From Streptomyces sp. NBC_01314 (GTDB lineage Bacteria; Actinomycetota; Actinomycetes; Streptomycetales; Streptomycetaceae), in assembly GCF_041435215.1 (NCBI RefSeq), contig NZ_CP108394.1:10416001-10480000 (forward strand): a DNA stretch of 64,000 bases, written 5' to 3'. Under the pieces are notes generated by a model. It was not told where the DNA came from. It was given only the letters and a program-made list of their open reading frames with translations, and did not search any database. Positions 47,302 through 56,393 of this stretch are shown piece by piece; position 1 is the stretch's first letter; each line of letters begins with the position of its first letter. Made by a program: the position numbers and the translations under genes.

Positions 47302-49995
47302 TCACGGCGCGGCCACACGTACCGCGGTGACCTTGTACTCGGGGCATGACGTGACGGTGTCCGCGTGGTCGGAGGTCAGGCGGTTCACTCCGCTCGCGGG
47401 GAAGTGGAAGGAGCAGAAGACCTGACCGGGCGCCGTCTGTTCGCCGACCCGGGCGATGAGCCGGGCCCGCCCGTGCCGGCTCTCCACGGCGACCGGCGCA
47501 CCGTCCCGCACATCGAACCGGACGGCGTCGGCGGGGTGGAGGTCGAGGAAGTCGACCGGATCGAGTACGAGGTTGGCGCCGTGTCTGGTCATGCTGCCGG
47601 AGTTGTAGTGGGCCCAGCGCCGCCCGGTGACCAGGACCAGCGGATAGTCGTCGTCGGGCTGTTCACCGGGCGGGAGATAGGGGGCCGCGGCAAGGCGGGC
47701 CCGCCCGTCCGGTGTGGCGAACCGCTCCACGTACAGCTTGGCCTCCCCCGGACGGTCGGGGTCCGGGCAGGGCCACGGCACGGCGCCCTCCCGGTCCAGC
47801 CGGTTGTGGGAGAGACCGGCGAAGACGGGCGCGACCCGTCCGCACTCGGCCAGCGCGTCGGCCGGGGCGGCACAGCCCAGGTCGGCTCCCATCATCGCGG
47901 CGAGGGCCCGTACGACGTCGAAGTCGCTGCGTGCCTCTCCCGGCGGGGGCACGGCGGGGCGGACCCGCTGGAACCGGCGGTCGAAGTTGACGAAGGTGCC
48001 GTCCTTCTCCAGCCAGGACGCGACCGGCAGCACGACGTCCGCGTGGCGGGCCGTCTCGGACAGGAACAGCTCGTTGCAGACGACGAGCGGGCACGCGTCC
48101 AGGGCCTGGGCCACCCGGTTCGCGTCGGGGTCGGTGGCGCAGACATCCTCGCCGATAACCCACAGCGCCCGCAGATCCCCGGCCCGCGCGGCGGCGAACA
48201 TGTCCGGGATGCGCAGGCCGGGCCGCTGCGGAACCGGGACGCCCCACACCGCCTCGGCCCGCGACCGCGCGTCCGGATCGGTCACCTTCCCGTAGCCGGG
48301 CAGGAGGTCGGGCAGCGCGCCCATGTCGGAGGCGCCCTGGACGTTGTTCTGGCCGCGCAGCGGGTTGACCCCGTGCCCGCGGTCGGTGCCCACGGCCCCG
48401 CGCAGGATCGCCAGGTTGGCCAGCGAGCGCACCCCGTCCGTGCCGTGGAGGTGTTCGGTGACGCCCAGGCCGTAGACGATCGCGGGCCGTCGGGCGCGGC
48501 CGTACAGCCGGGCGGCGGCGACCAGGTCCGCGGCGGGTACGCCGGTGATGCCGGAGACCTGGTCGGGTGGATAGTCGTCCAGCAGAGCGGTGAGTTCCGG
48601 CAGACCGGTGGCCCGCTCTCGCAGAAACTCCTCGTCCGCCAGTCCTTCGGCGAGCAGGACGTGGGCGAGCCCGTGGAAGAGCGCCACGTTGGTGCCCGGG
48701 CGGGGGCGCAGATGGACGTCGGCGTGCAGGGCGAGGCCGACGGCGCGGGGGTCGGCGACGACCAGCTTGGCCCCGTGCAGCACCCGACTCAGCAGCCGCG
48801 CTCCGACCACGGGATGGGCTTCGACCGGGTTCGCCCCGACCACCAGCAGACAGTCGGCCCGCTCGACGTCGTCGAAGCTGTCGGTGCCGCCGGAGAGACC
48901 GAAGGAGGCGGTCAGGCCGGCGGCTGAGGGGGAGTGGCACAGACGGGAGCAGTTGTCGACGTTGTTGGTGCCGATGACGACGCGCATGAACTTCTGGACG
49001 AGGTAGTTCTCCTCGTTGGTGGCGCGGGCCGAGGAGATGGCCGCCACGGAGTCCGGGCCACCGGCGTCCACGGCCGCGCGCAGCCCCCGGGCGACATGGC
49101 CGAGCGCCTCGTCCCAGCCGACGGGCTCCAGGTGGCCGTCGCGTCGGAGCAACGGTCGGGTGATCCGTTCGGGAGAGGTGAGGTATCCGTGGGCGAAGCG
49201 CCCCTTGACGCAGGCGTGCCCCTGGTTGACCGGGCCGTCCAGGGCGGGCAGAACCGCGGTGACCTCGCCGTCGCGGGTGGCGACCTCCAGGGCGCACCCG
49301 ACGCCGCAGTAGCCGCAGGTGGTGCGCGTCCGGGCCGCCGCCTGACGGGTCCCGGACGTGAGGCCGCGCCCCGGACCGGGCTCGGTGATCGCGCCGGTCG
49401 GGCAGGTGTCGACGCAGCCGCCGCAGGCCACGCAGTCCGACTCGGCCCACAGGCCGCCGGTGCCAGGGGCCACGACGGTGTCGGCGCCCCGGCCGACCAG
49501 GGTGAGGGCGAATGTGCCCTGCACCTCGGAGCACATGCGGACACACCGGCCGCAGGCGATGCACAGGTCCCGGTCGAGATGCACGTAGGGGTGGGACTCG
49601 TCGCGGCCCCGGCCGCCGACGCCCTGGGCCGTGTCCGGGCCGATGTCCATCGACCGGCAGACCTGCGCCAGCTCGCTGGGGTTGTCGTCGGCGAGTGCAC
49701 GGGACGGGAGGGCGGAGGCGATGAGCTCCACCGCGTCCCGGCGCAGCTGACGGAGATCGGCTGTGGCCGTCTCGATCCGGGCCCCGGCCGCGGCCGGGGT
49801 CACGCAGGCTGCCGCGATCCGTCCGTCGGCCCGTACGAGACACGTCCGGCAGGAGCCGGCGGGGCTGAGCCGGTCGTCGGAACAGAGTGCGGGCAACTCG
49901 ATCCCGGCCGCCCGCACCGCCGCGAGCAGGGAAGCTCCCTCGGGCACGGCGACGCCCGCGCCGTCGACCTCGACCTCGGTCTCGATGCCGGTCAT
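47302..49995 (-). CDS. fdhA: Formate dehydrogenase alpha subunit (Mo/W-bisMGD, NuoG-like N-terminus)
   Basis: An 897-residue catalytic subunit. An N-terminal [2Fe-2S] domain has Cys38, 49, 52 and 64, then NuoG-type His-Cys and two [4Fe-4S] motifs (CIACGRCVRMC, CVACGGCVDTC), and CGYCGVGC for the cluster beside the cofactor. The active-site residue is Cys353 in RLCHSPSAAGL, where many formate dehydrogenases have selenocysteine. The C-terminal domain binds the pterin cofactor (NPLRGQNNVQGASDMG). It oxidises formate and passes electrons to the NAD-reducing subunit upstream, which it overlaps by 4 bases. No FdhD or cofactor gene is in the window. Confidence 0.93.
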   Translation of the reverse strand: MTGIETEVEVDGAGVAVPEGASLLAAVRAAGIELPALCSDDRLSPAGSCRTCLVRADGRIAAACVTPAAAGARIETATADLRQLRRDAVELIASALPSRALADDNPSELAQVCRSMDIGPDTAQGVGGRGRDESHPYVHLDRDLCIACGRCVRMCSEVQGTFALTLVGRGADTVVAPGTGGLWAESDCVACGGCVDTCPTGAITEPGPGRGLTSGTRQAAARTRTTCGYCGVGCALEVATRDGEVTAVLPALDGPVNQGHACVKGRFAHGYLTSPERITRPLLRRDGHLEPVGWDEALGHVARGLRAAVDAGGPDSVAAISSARATNEENYLVQKFMRVVIGTNNVDNCSRLCHSPSAAGLTASFGLSGGTDSFDDVERADCLLVVGANPVEAHPVVGARLLSRVLHGAKLVVADPRAVGLALHADVHLRPRPGTNVALFHGLAHVLLAEGLADEEFLRERATGLPELTALLDDYPPDQVSGITGVPAADLVAAARLYGRARRPAIVYGLGVTEHLHGTDGVRSLANLAILRGAVGTDRGHGVNPLRGQNNVQGASDMGALPDLLPGYGKVTDPDARSRAEAVWGVPVPQRPGLRIPDMFAAARAGDLRALWVIGEDVCATDPDANRVAQALDACPLVVCNELFLSETARHADVVLPVASWLEKDGTFVNFDRRFQRVRPAVPPPGEARSDFDVVRALAAMMGADLGCAAPADALAECGRVAPVFAGLSHNRLDREGAVPWPCPDPDRPGEAKLYVERFATPDGRARLAAAPYLPPGEQPDDDYPLVLVTGRRWAHYNSGSMTRHGANLVLDPVDFLDLHPADAVRFDVRDGAPVAVESRHGRARLIARVGEQTAPGQVFCSFHFPASGVNRLTSDHADTVTSCPEYKVTAVRVAAP

Positions 49996-51677
49996 GCGGC
50001 CCATCCCGCCAGTCGGTCTCCGTAGGCACGGGCAAGGCTGCGCACGGCAGGCGGGATCCGCCGTCCGAAGGCGCACAGGCTCGCCTCGGCCAGGACGCGT
50101 GAGAGCCGTTGCCACTCTTCTGCGGGCGGGGCGCCCGCGGCAGCCAGTTCCAGGCCCCGGCGCGAGCCCACGCGGCAGGGCGAGCACGCGCCACAGCTCT
50201 CCGCGGCGGCGAACTCCCAGATGTGCCGCATGACATCCTCCGGAGCGACGCGCTGGTCGAAGGCGACGAGACCGGCGTGGCCGAGGGCGGCGCCCCGGGC
50301 GTCGAGGTCGGCGGCGGTCAATGGCACATCCAGCGCGTCGGGGGCGAGGAAGCCGCCCAGCGGCCCGCCTACCTGGAGCACGGCCAACTCGGCGCCGTCC
50401 TTCAGCCCGCCGCCCAGTTCGGTGACGATCCGGCTCACCGGCGTGCCGAGCTCGACCTCGTACGCGCCCGGCCGGGCGAACCGCTCCGACAGGCAGACCA
50501 GCTTCGTCCCGGTTTCGTCGAGAACCCCGCGTCGGGCGTAGGCTTCGCCGCCCCGGGAGACGATCCACGGGACGGCTGCCAGGGTCTCGACGTTGTTCAC
50601 CACCGTCGGCGCGTCCCACAGCCCGTGCCGGGTCGGGTAGGGCGGGCGCGGCCGTGCGCAGCCCCGGCCTCCCTCCAGGCTCGCGATCAGCGCGGTCTCC
50701 TCACCCGCGACATACGATCCGGCGCCCTCCACCACCTCGACGTCCAGCGCAGTGGCCGTGCCGTGTACGGACATACCGAAGTGCCCGTCCGTGTACGCCT
50801 GCCCGACCGCCTCCCGCATCCGCGACAGTGCGCGCGGGTACTCCGAGCGCACGAGCACCACCCCCCGTCGTGCCCCGCACGCGAAGCAGGCCAGTGCCAG
50901 TCCCTCCAGCACCCGCTGCGGATCGGCCTCCATGAGCAGCCGGTCGGCGTACGAGCCGGGATCTCCCTCGTCTCCGTTGACCACGACCACGGTGCCGGGC
51001 GCCCTGCCGACCGCCTCCCACTTCGCCGCGACCCGGAAACCGGCGCCGCCACGCCCGCGCAGCCCGGATGCGGCCACTTCCAGCAGGACCTCGTCAGGAG
51101 TCCCCCTCGTCACCGTCCGTGGCCACACCTGCCAAGCAGGTTCCCCGGCCACCGTGCCTCCCAGCAGAACGGGATCGCCGGTGTCGTCGGCCGCCGGGAT
51201 CTCCGGCGCCTGTGGACGCTCGCGCCCCGCCAGCTGACCGGCCAGCGTCGGGCCGGTGCAGGGCGTGTCGCCGTCGAGCGCCGCGGGACCCGCGTAGCAG
51301 TACCCCAGACAGCGCACCGCCTGCACCGACGTCCCGCCGTCCGGTGAGGCCGTGCCCACGGCGACGCCCAGTCCGTCCTCCACGTCGGCGAGATGCCGTC
51401 CGCCCCGGGCGGCGAAGCACGCCGTCGCCGCACACACCCGGACGTGACGGCGACCGTGCGGGGCGGCGAGATCCGCGTAGTACTCGGCCGGGCCGAGCGC
51501 GGCGGCGGCGGGCAGGCCGATGTCGGTGGCGACAGAGGGAGCCCAGACCTCGGGATCTTCCGTCGTTCCCGCCCTGGCCTCGGCCAGCGACTCGGTCAGC
51601 AGGTCTCCCGGCCGCCCACGCCGGTCGGCCAGGGCTCGAAATGCGTCGAAACGGTCCGCAGGACCTACGGGAACCAT
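49992..51677 (-). CDS. NAD-linked formate dehydrogenase beta subunit (NuoE-NuoF fusion)
   Basis: A 561-residue protein. An N-terminal thioredoxin-like [2Fe-2S] domain (NuoE type) has CAATAC and CLGYC. The NuoF part has GLRGRGGAGFRVAAKW (NADH glycine loop), NGDEGDPGSYADR (FMN) and ESCGACSPCRVG plus SLCAFG, the four-Cys [4Fe-4S] site. With the alpha subunit it forms a soluble NAD+-dependent formate dehydrogenase. ATG 51677 begins the recognisable domain; the open frame upstream is non-coding. It is divergent from narK across 259 bases. Confidence 0.92.
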   Translation of the reverse strand: MVPVGPADRFDAFRALADRRGRPGDLLTESLAEARAGTTEDPEVWAPSVATDIGLPAAAALGPAEYYADLAAPHGRRHVRVCAATACFAARGGRHLADVEDGLGVAVGTASPDGGTSVQAVRCLGYCYAGPAALDGDTPCTGPTLAGQLAGRERPQAPEIPAADDTGDPVLLGGTVAGEPAWQVWPRTVTRGTPDEVLLEVAASGLRGRGGAGFRVAAKWEAVGRAPGTVVVVNGDEGDPGSYADRLLMEADPQRVLEGLALACFACGARRGVVLVRSEYPRALSRMREAVGQAYTDGHFGMSVHGTATALDVEVVEGAGSYVAGEETALIASLEGGRGCARPRPPYPTRHGLWDAPTVVNNVETLAAVPWIVSRGGEAYARRGVLDETGTKLVCLSERFARPGAYEVELGTPVSRIVTELGGGLKDGAELAVLQVGGPLGGFLAPDALDVPLTAADLDARGAALGHAGLVAFDQRVAPEDVMRHIWEFAAAESCGACSPCRVGSRRGLELAAAGAPPAEEWQRLSRVLAEASLCAFGRRIPPAVRSLARAYGDRLAGWAA

Positions 51678-51936
51678 GCCCTCATCGTGGCGGCAGCCAG
51701 TCGGGGCCGCATCCCGGCATCGGCGAGTGGGGGCGGCTGCAGCGGCAGGGCTGTTCCGGGCGCGGGCATGGACGAATCGTGTGATCACCCGCGGTGGTGG
51801 GCGCGTCACGGACGGCCGGGTGGACGGGTACACACCAGCATCGTGAGCGAGTCGTAGAACTGGGCCCCCGCATCTGCCAAGGAGGAACTGCCTTGAATCG
51901 CACGTCATCGCCGCGGACTCGTGGAGCGGTGGAGCG
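51678..51936. promoter_or_regulatory. Divergent promoter region, formate dehydrogenase and narK
   Basis: This 259-base spacer must hold both promoters. No gene, DosR-like box or FNR-like TTGAT-N4-ATCAA site is visible to me. GGAGCGGTGGAGCG just before GTG 51937 is the probable narK ribosome site. Confidence 0.4.
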
Positions 51937-53124
51937 GTGACACCCACGCAGCCGACGCGGATGCTCGTTCTGGCAACGGCCGGATTCATGCTCTGCTTCT
52001 GGGCGTGGGCACTGCTGGCACCGCTCGGCCCGACCCTCCGGGAGGACCTGGACCTGACTTCCTTCCAGCAATCCCTCGTCGTGGCGGTACCCGTGATCGT
52101 CGGCGCGCTCGGCAGGATCCCCGTGGGCGCGCTCACCGACCGGGTCGGCGCACGCCGGATGTTCCCTCTCGTCGCCGCTCTCACCGTCCTGCCCGTGCTC
52201 TATCTCGGACACCTGGCAGATTCCTTGCCCGAGGTGCTGGTGGGCGGCCTCATTCTCGGCCTGGGCGGCACGACGTTCGCCGTCGGTGTGCCGTTCGTCA
52301 ACGCCTGGTACCCGCCTGAGCGGCGCGGACTGGCGCTGGGGATCTTCGGTATCGGCACCGGAGGCACCGCTCTCTCGTCCTTCACCACGGTGCAGCTGGC
52401 GGACGCCGTCGCGTTCTCGTTCCCCTTCGACGTGGTCGCCGGCCTCCTGGCCGTATACGCCGTGGTGGCACGCCTCCTCCTGCGCGACAAACCCGACCGG
52501 GCCGTACCGGCCGGATCCCTGCTCGCACGCACCACGGCAGCCCTGCGGATGCCCGCCACCGATCAACTGGCCTTCCTCTACGCCGTGGCCTTCGGCGGAT
52601 TCGTCGCCTTCAGCGTCTACCTGCCCACGTACCTCACCAACGCCTACGGTCTCGGACGGTCCGACGCCGCACTGCGTACGGCGGGCTTCGTCGTTCTCGC
52701 CGTCGCCATGCGTCCGGTCGGCGGATGGCTGTCCGACCGGGCGCACCCCGTGCCCGTACTCATCACCGCCTACACGGCCGTGGGCGCTCTCGCGCTCCTC
52801 GCTTCCTTCGAACTTCCGCTGATCCCGATCGGAACGCTCGCCTTTCTGGGCATGGCGGCCGCCCTTGGGGCGGGATCAGGAGCCGTGTTCGCTCTCGTCG
52901 CACGCCTCGTGCCCCCGGAGCGGGTCGGCTCGGTCACCGGTGTCGTGGGCGCCGCCGGAGGACTGGGCGGCTTCTTCCCGCCCCTGGTCATGGGCGCCGT
53001 CTACGGAGCCGCGGACGACTACACCTGGGGATACGTGCTGCTGGCGGCCACCGCGAGCGCCACCGCGGTTTTCACCGCCACTGCCGTCCGGCGCCAAGCC
53101 CGGAAAGCGTTGCCATCGGAGTAG
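51937..53124 (+). CDS. narK: NarK-type nitrate/nitrite MFS transporter
   Basis: A 395-residue MFS protein with about 12 TM segments. The nitrate-signature segments are GLGGTTFAVGVPFVNAWYP in TM5 and GVVGAAGGLGGFFPPL in TM11. The TM2-3 loop GALTDRVGARRMF is the general MFS motif. It would import nitrate or export nitrite for respiration or redox balance; M. tuberculosis narK2 is in the DosR regulon. No nitrate reductase genes are in the window. GTG 51937 starts directly at the first TM. Confidence 0.92.
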   Translation: MTPTQPTRMLVLATAGFMLCFWAWALLAPLGPTLREDLDLTSFQQSLVVAVPVIVGALGRIPVGALTDRVGARRMFPLVAALTVLPVLYLGHLADSLPEVLVGGLILGLGGTTFAVGVPFVNAWYPPERRGLALGIFGIGTGGTALSSFTTVQLADAVAFSFPFDVVAGLLAVYAVVARLLLRDKPDRAVPAGSLLARTTAALRMPATDQLAFLYAVAFGGFVAFSVYLPTYLTNAYGLGRSDAALRTAGFVVLAVAMRPVGGWLSDRAHPVPVLITAYTAVGALALLASFELPLIPIGTLAFLGMAAALGAGSGAVFALVARLVPPERVGSVTGVVGAAGGLGGFFPPLVMGAVYGAADDYTWGYVLLAATASATAVFTATAVRRQARKALPSE

Positions 53125-53131
53125 GCCGTCA

Positions 53132-53157
53132 CCACGGCCGCCGGCACCGAGCCGTGG
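53132..53157 (+). terminator. Hairpin after narK
   Basis: A perfect 7-bp inverted repeat, CCACGGC and GCCGTGG, has a 12-base loop. It begins 8 bases after the narK stop. The remaining 215 bases to the flavodoxin gene show nothing recognisable. Confidence 0.55.
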
Positions 53158-53372
53158 AGGCCGGTTCGCTGACTGCGACGAAGGTCCGTGGCCAGCGGTA
53201 CAGCAAGCCCGGCGGGCGATGTCGGCGCGGCGCCCACGGTGTCGATCACTCTTTCCGGTGACCGGGTCGGCCCGCGCCATCACATCGCCCCGCACTGGGT
53301 CACCGGGTCGGCGACGTCCTCCCAGGATCGCTTGCCTGGCCACGCGTCATCAGAATCAGCACGACAGTCTCC

Positions 53373-53879
53373 TCACCTTGCGTCCGCCCGCACCAGCCCG
53401 GTGGCGATCCGCGCCGCCCACTCCTCGATCTGGGTGAAGTCGCGGAAGTCACCGCCCTTTCCGGAGCGGAGGATCATCCGTGCGACCCAACCCTTCGCGC
53501 CCTCTTCCAGGCGGCCACCGAAGGTGATGTGCTCGACAGCGTCGAGCCGGATCATGATCCGCTTCACTCCGGGCACCGGTGGGATGTCCCGCTCCGAGGC
53601 CGAGGCGTCGAGCGGGCCGCTGCTGAACAGCCACAGCGGGTGTTCGGCCAGTGCGCGGCGGTGGCGGCGAGCGAAGCGGCGGGCGTCCTTGTGCCAGCGC
53701 CCGGCGTACAGCCCGCCGCCGAGCACCACGGCGTCGTAGGACTCCATGCTCCTCACCGACCGGGCGGCCGAGGCGTCGGCCGACGTTCCCTCCTTACGCA
53801 GCACGTCGGCGATGGTCTCGGCGATCTGCGCGGTCGATCCGTTCGTGGTTCCGTAGGCGACCAACACGTTGCTGAGCAC
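53373..53879 (-). CDS. Flavodoxin-domain protein (HemG-like)
   Basis: A 168-residue protein with the FMN-phosphate loop YGTTNGSTAQIAETIA near residue 9 and VVLGGGLYAGRWHKDARRF near 50, typical of the flavodoxin/HemG protoporphyrinogen-oxidase-like family found near dormancy genes in actinobacteria. It may act as an electron carrier or quinone-linked oxidase. GTG 53879 lies 8 bases after GAGGAGG. A weak CBS-BON relic begins 20 bases upstream. Confidence 0.88.
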   Translation of the reverse strand: MLSNVLVAYGTTNGSTAQIAETIADVLRKEGTSADASAARSVRSMESYDAVVLGGGLYAGRWHKDARRFARRHRRALAEHPLWLFSSGPLDASASERDIPPVPGVKRIMIRLDAVEHITFGGRLEEGAKGWVARMILRSGKGGDFRDFTQIEEWAARIATGLVRADAR

Positions 53880-53898
53880 GGCGGTTCGCCTCCTCTCG

Positions 53899-54300
53899 TC
53901 AGAGCCTTCGCAGCCAGTCGTCGGTGACGCCGTGCAGCGTCTGCTCGTCCGGCTGGAGTCGCGAGTCGTCCAGGTGGTAGGCGAGTTTGTCGACCACCGC
54001 GACCACGCCGTCGGTCTGGTGCGTCAGGGAAGCGGCGATCTCCGTCTCGCTACTCTTTGTGTGCGTTCCATGCGCTGTCGAGCGTGAACACGTTCTCGCG
54101 GAGACGTCCGCGCTCCGCGGCGCCGGCCACAGGGCGCGCACCAGCACCTCCCTCGGGTCGGGGGCCTCGGCCTGCCGGACCAGCGGGTCCGTCTCGGAGA
54201 TCCCCCTACGACCTTCTCATCGTCGCCCACTACCGGCAGCCCGCTGATGAGATGGTCGGCCGCCACTCCGCCGGGTTGTCCGAGCTCTCCCTGCTCACCG
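53899..54300 (-). pseudogene. Frameshifted CBS-BON protein relic
   Basis: Pieces of a fourth CBS-BON protein are spread over reading frames on the minus strand: HLISGLPVVGDDEKVVG (54220-54280) from a CBS domain, then ISETDPLVRQAEAPDPREV in the next frame, and finally the BON end DGVVAVVDKLAYHLDDSR in a third frame, ending at 53899. No start or complete CBS pair survives. It is therefore a decayed copy of the gene type seen at 18501, 21336 and 27517. Confidence 0.7.
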
Positions 54301-54321
54301 ACCACGACGTACACGACCTCA

Positions 54322-54540
54322 TCACGGCTCCCCGCTGTGCCCCGCTGCGGTGCGGGGCAGCCGCAGCAACTGTTCCGGTGCTTGGAGGTCGACGGGTCGG
54401 CTGCCGTGCGCGGAATCGGCGACGTACTCGGAGGGCGCGCCCCGGGCCGCGGAGTATCCGTTGCCCAGGATGCACAAGGACTCGCGTATGCGCTCCTGTG
54501 CCGGGTCGCAGTCCTCGTACTCCCAGATCCTGTCGCGCCT
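54322..54540 (-). pseudogene. N-terminal stub of a GH65 phosphorylase
   Basis: After the HAD gene stop, the minus strand encodes IWEYEDCDPAQERIRESL and LGNGYSAARGA, which closely match the first 35 residues of the intact GH65 protein at 23753 (IWEYEGYDPAAERLRESL, LGNGYFATRGA). Homology ends within about 50 residues and no start codon is visible. This is a deletion remnant of a second HAD-GH65 pair. Confidence 0.75.
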
Positions 54541-54542
54541 CG

Positions 54543-55253
54543 TCAGTCCTCGGCCGCGAGCAGCTCCGCGAGGTCGTCGACCACCAGGTCCGCACCGCGC
54601 TTCAGCAGTTCGGCACGCGTACCCGGGGTGTGGGCCCGGTCCACGCCGATGACCAGGCCGAAGCCGCCGCGCCGCCCGGCCTCGACTCCGGCCAGGGCGT
54701 CTTCGACGACGGCCGCACGGCTCGCGGGGACACCGAGGCGGCGGGCCGCCTCCAGGAAGAGGGCGGGGTCGGGCTTGCCGGGCAGGTGAAGACGAGCGGC
54801 CTCCGCGCCGTCCACCAGGGCGTCGAAGAGGTCCCGCACTCCGGCGTGTTCGAGGAGTTCGCATGCGTGCCGGGAGGCTGAGGCGGCGGCCAGCGGGATG
54901 CCGGCCGCGCGCAGAGCGCGCAACAGCCGGACCGTGCCGGGGTAGGCGTCGACACCGTGTTCCCGCAGCCGCTCGGTGAACAGCCGCTCCTTGTCCGCGG
55001 CGACGGCCCGGACGTCGACTTCGGACGGATTCAGGCCCCGGGACTGGAGGAAGGCCCGCGCTCCGTCGAGACGCGACTTGCCGTCGACGTGACGTAGATA
55101 GTCGTCCCCCACATCGAAGGGGTGCTGGCCGTGCGGAGTCAGGAAGGCGTCGAACGCCGTCTTCCACGCGGCGGCGTGCACCCGCGCGGAGTCCGTGATG
55201 ACGCCGTCGGTGTCGAAGACGACAGCAACTGTGCCCCGCAGCGCGCGCGGCAT
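54543..55253 (-). CDS. HAD-superfamily beta-phosphoglucomutase-like phosphatase/mutase
   Basis: A 236-residue HAD protein. The nucleophile motif is VFDTDGVITDSARVHAAAWK, close to beta-phosphoglucomutase (FDLDGVITDTAxxHxxAWK), followed by SASRHACELL (motif II), the GKPDPALFLEAA Lys (motif III) and VVEDALAGVEAG (motif IV). It likely converts beta-glucose-1-phosphate to glucose-6-phosphate, completing disaccharide phosphorolysis by the GH65 enzyme at 23753. AGGA precedes ATG 55253; ATG 55280 sits directly on a GGAGG and is less likely. It is the only intact gene between relics. Confidence 0.85.
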   Translation of the reverse strand: MPRALRGTVAVVFDTDGVITDSARVHAAAWKTAFDAFLTPHGQHPFDVGDDYLRHVDGKSRLDGARAFLQSRGLNPSEVDVRAVAADKERLFTERLREHGVDAYPGTVRLLRALRAAGIPLAAASASRHACELLEHAGVRDLFDALVDGAEAARLHLPGKPDPALFLEAARRLGVPASRAAVVEDALAGVEAGRRGGFGLVIGVDRAHTPGTRAELLKRGADLVVDDLAELLAAED

Positions 55254-55264
55254 AGCAGTCCTGC

Positions 55265-55405
55265 CCGGTTTTGTGCTCATCCTCCGTCACCCGTGCCGTG
55301 AGGTCGAGAGCCGGTTGGGTGCAGCCCCACTCGTTGTCGTACCAGCCGAACACCTTCACCAGCGTGCCGTTGGCCTGGGGCAGGGCCTGGTGGAACACGC
55401 TGTAC
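55265..55405 (-). pseudogene. C-terminal fragment of glyceraldehyde-3-phosphate dehydrogenase
   Basis: The minus strand reads GTLVKVFGWYDNEWG and DLTARV, the near-universal C-terminal motif of GAPDH, followed by a short tail into the HAD gene. Nothing of the catalytic domain precedes it; the frame upstream is unrelated. It is a truncated relic lying just before the HAD gene. Confidence 0.75.
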
Positions 55406-55443
55406 GCGGGGCGCCGATGACGTCGCGGGAGAGACCAGCACAA

Positions 55444-55952
55444 GTGTCGAGTCCGCCGGTTCCGTGGGCGGCGTCTGCTCCGGATGTCCCGCCTGTGCGA
55501 TGGTCATCGTGCGTTCCTAGCCTCTGAGCACGGCGCCGGGAGCCATCTGACCGCGGAGACATCAGCTCATTTGCTCGGTCGGCGGGAGCGTCAGGTAGGC
55601 GGCGATTCCTGCTGGCAGCGTCTTGTCGCCTCGGGCACGACGAGGCTTGTGGACGCCAACCTGGAGAAGGCGCTCACCGAACCGAGTCTCACTCCGCCTT
55701 CTGCCCACGCTGCCCTCGGTCAGTGCCCTTTGCCTCGGCAGAGGGCACTGGCATATGTCCTTGATCATTATGTCTGGCGGGCCGATCGTCTCGGCTCGGT
55801 GAGAGCCGGACAGTACGGCCACTCGTCGCCCCAGCTGTGGTGTGTTCGGGCATCGCGCTCGCGTGGGCGGGCAGGTCGGCCATGCGCCGTAGCCGCCACA
55901 CCGGCATGGCGCGTCACCGGCGACCCATTTCCGGGACCTCATGGCGTTCGGC
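55444..55952. other. 509-base stretch without an intact gene, possible IS relic
   Basis: No intact gene is seen. A minus-strand piece ending at 55562 reads FGERLLQVGVHKPRRARG, then LPAGIAAYLTL, faintly like the N-terminal region of IS4-family transposases (LPARVVVYFVLAL), but too short to be sure. A long palindrome lies at 55721-55750. Confidence 0.35.
55721..55750. repeat. 30-bp near-perfect palindrome
   Basis: The left arm CAGTGCCCT (55721-55729) and right arm AGGGCACTG (55742-55750) are perfect inverted copies. The loop holds a second nested inverted repeat, TGCC-TC-GGCA (55731-55740). The whole can form one long hairpin of about 14 bp with one mismatch. It could be a joined pair of IS ends, a terminator or an operator. 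Confidence 0.7.
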
Positions 55953-56342
55953 TCAGGTGGGTGCGACGGCGCGGTGGAGGGGTTCCAGGTCTCCGTGCAG
56001 GGCGGCGTGGAGTGCGGCTGCGAGTTCACGGGCTCGTTCTTCGCTTGAGACGTTGTGCATCATGAAGTAGATGGGGCCTGTGTAGGCGTCCGCGCCGATC
56101 TCGCGGTTCTGGATCATGTGGGTGATCGAGGCCCGGATGGCGTCGTTGACGATGTCGTCGACCGTGTGCCCGGGGCCGGCAGTGAGGGTGTCCGCCTTCA
56201 CGGTCCACTGCGGGCCGTCGGATTCGATGGCGACGAACACGGCGCGGTGCGCCATGGCCTGCCGGTATGCCGTGTGGAAAGCGGCGGTGCCGCTTGCGTC
56301 CGGGACGAGGTGGGCGGGACACGGAATCGGCAGCGGCTGCAT
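55953..56342 (-). CDS. Hypothetical protein
   Basis: A 129-residue soluble protein beginning MQPLPIPCPAHLVPDASG, with AMAHRAVFVAIESDGPQWTV, the helix VDDIVNDAIRASITHMI and YTGPIYFMMHNVSSEERARELAAALH. Codon use fits a real gene, though the 5' flank is less G+C-rich. I do not recognise the family. It follows another hypothetical gene by 51 bases in the same direction; both lie between transposon relics and look like accessory DNA. Confidence 0.6.
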   Translation of the reverse strand: MQPLPIPCPAHLVPDASGTAAFHTAYRQAMAHRAVFVAIESDGPQWTVKADTLTAGPGHTVDDIVNDAIRASITHMIQNREIGADAYTGPIYFMMHNVSSEERARELAAALHAALHGDLEPLHRAVAPT

Positions 56343-56393
56343 GTGCGGATTGTCCCTAAGGTCAGAAAAATCACGTTCGCTGACACGCGAAGA

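Noticed and set aside
48937..48939. Possible selenocysteine in formate dehydrogenase
   Set aside because: The active-site codon is TGC (Cys353), not TGA.
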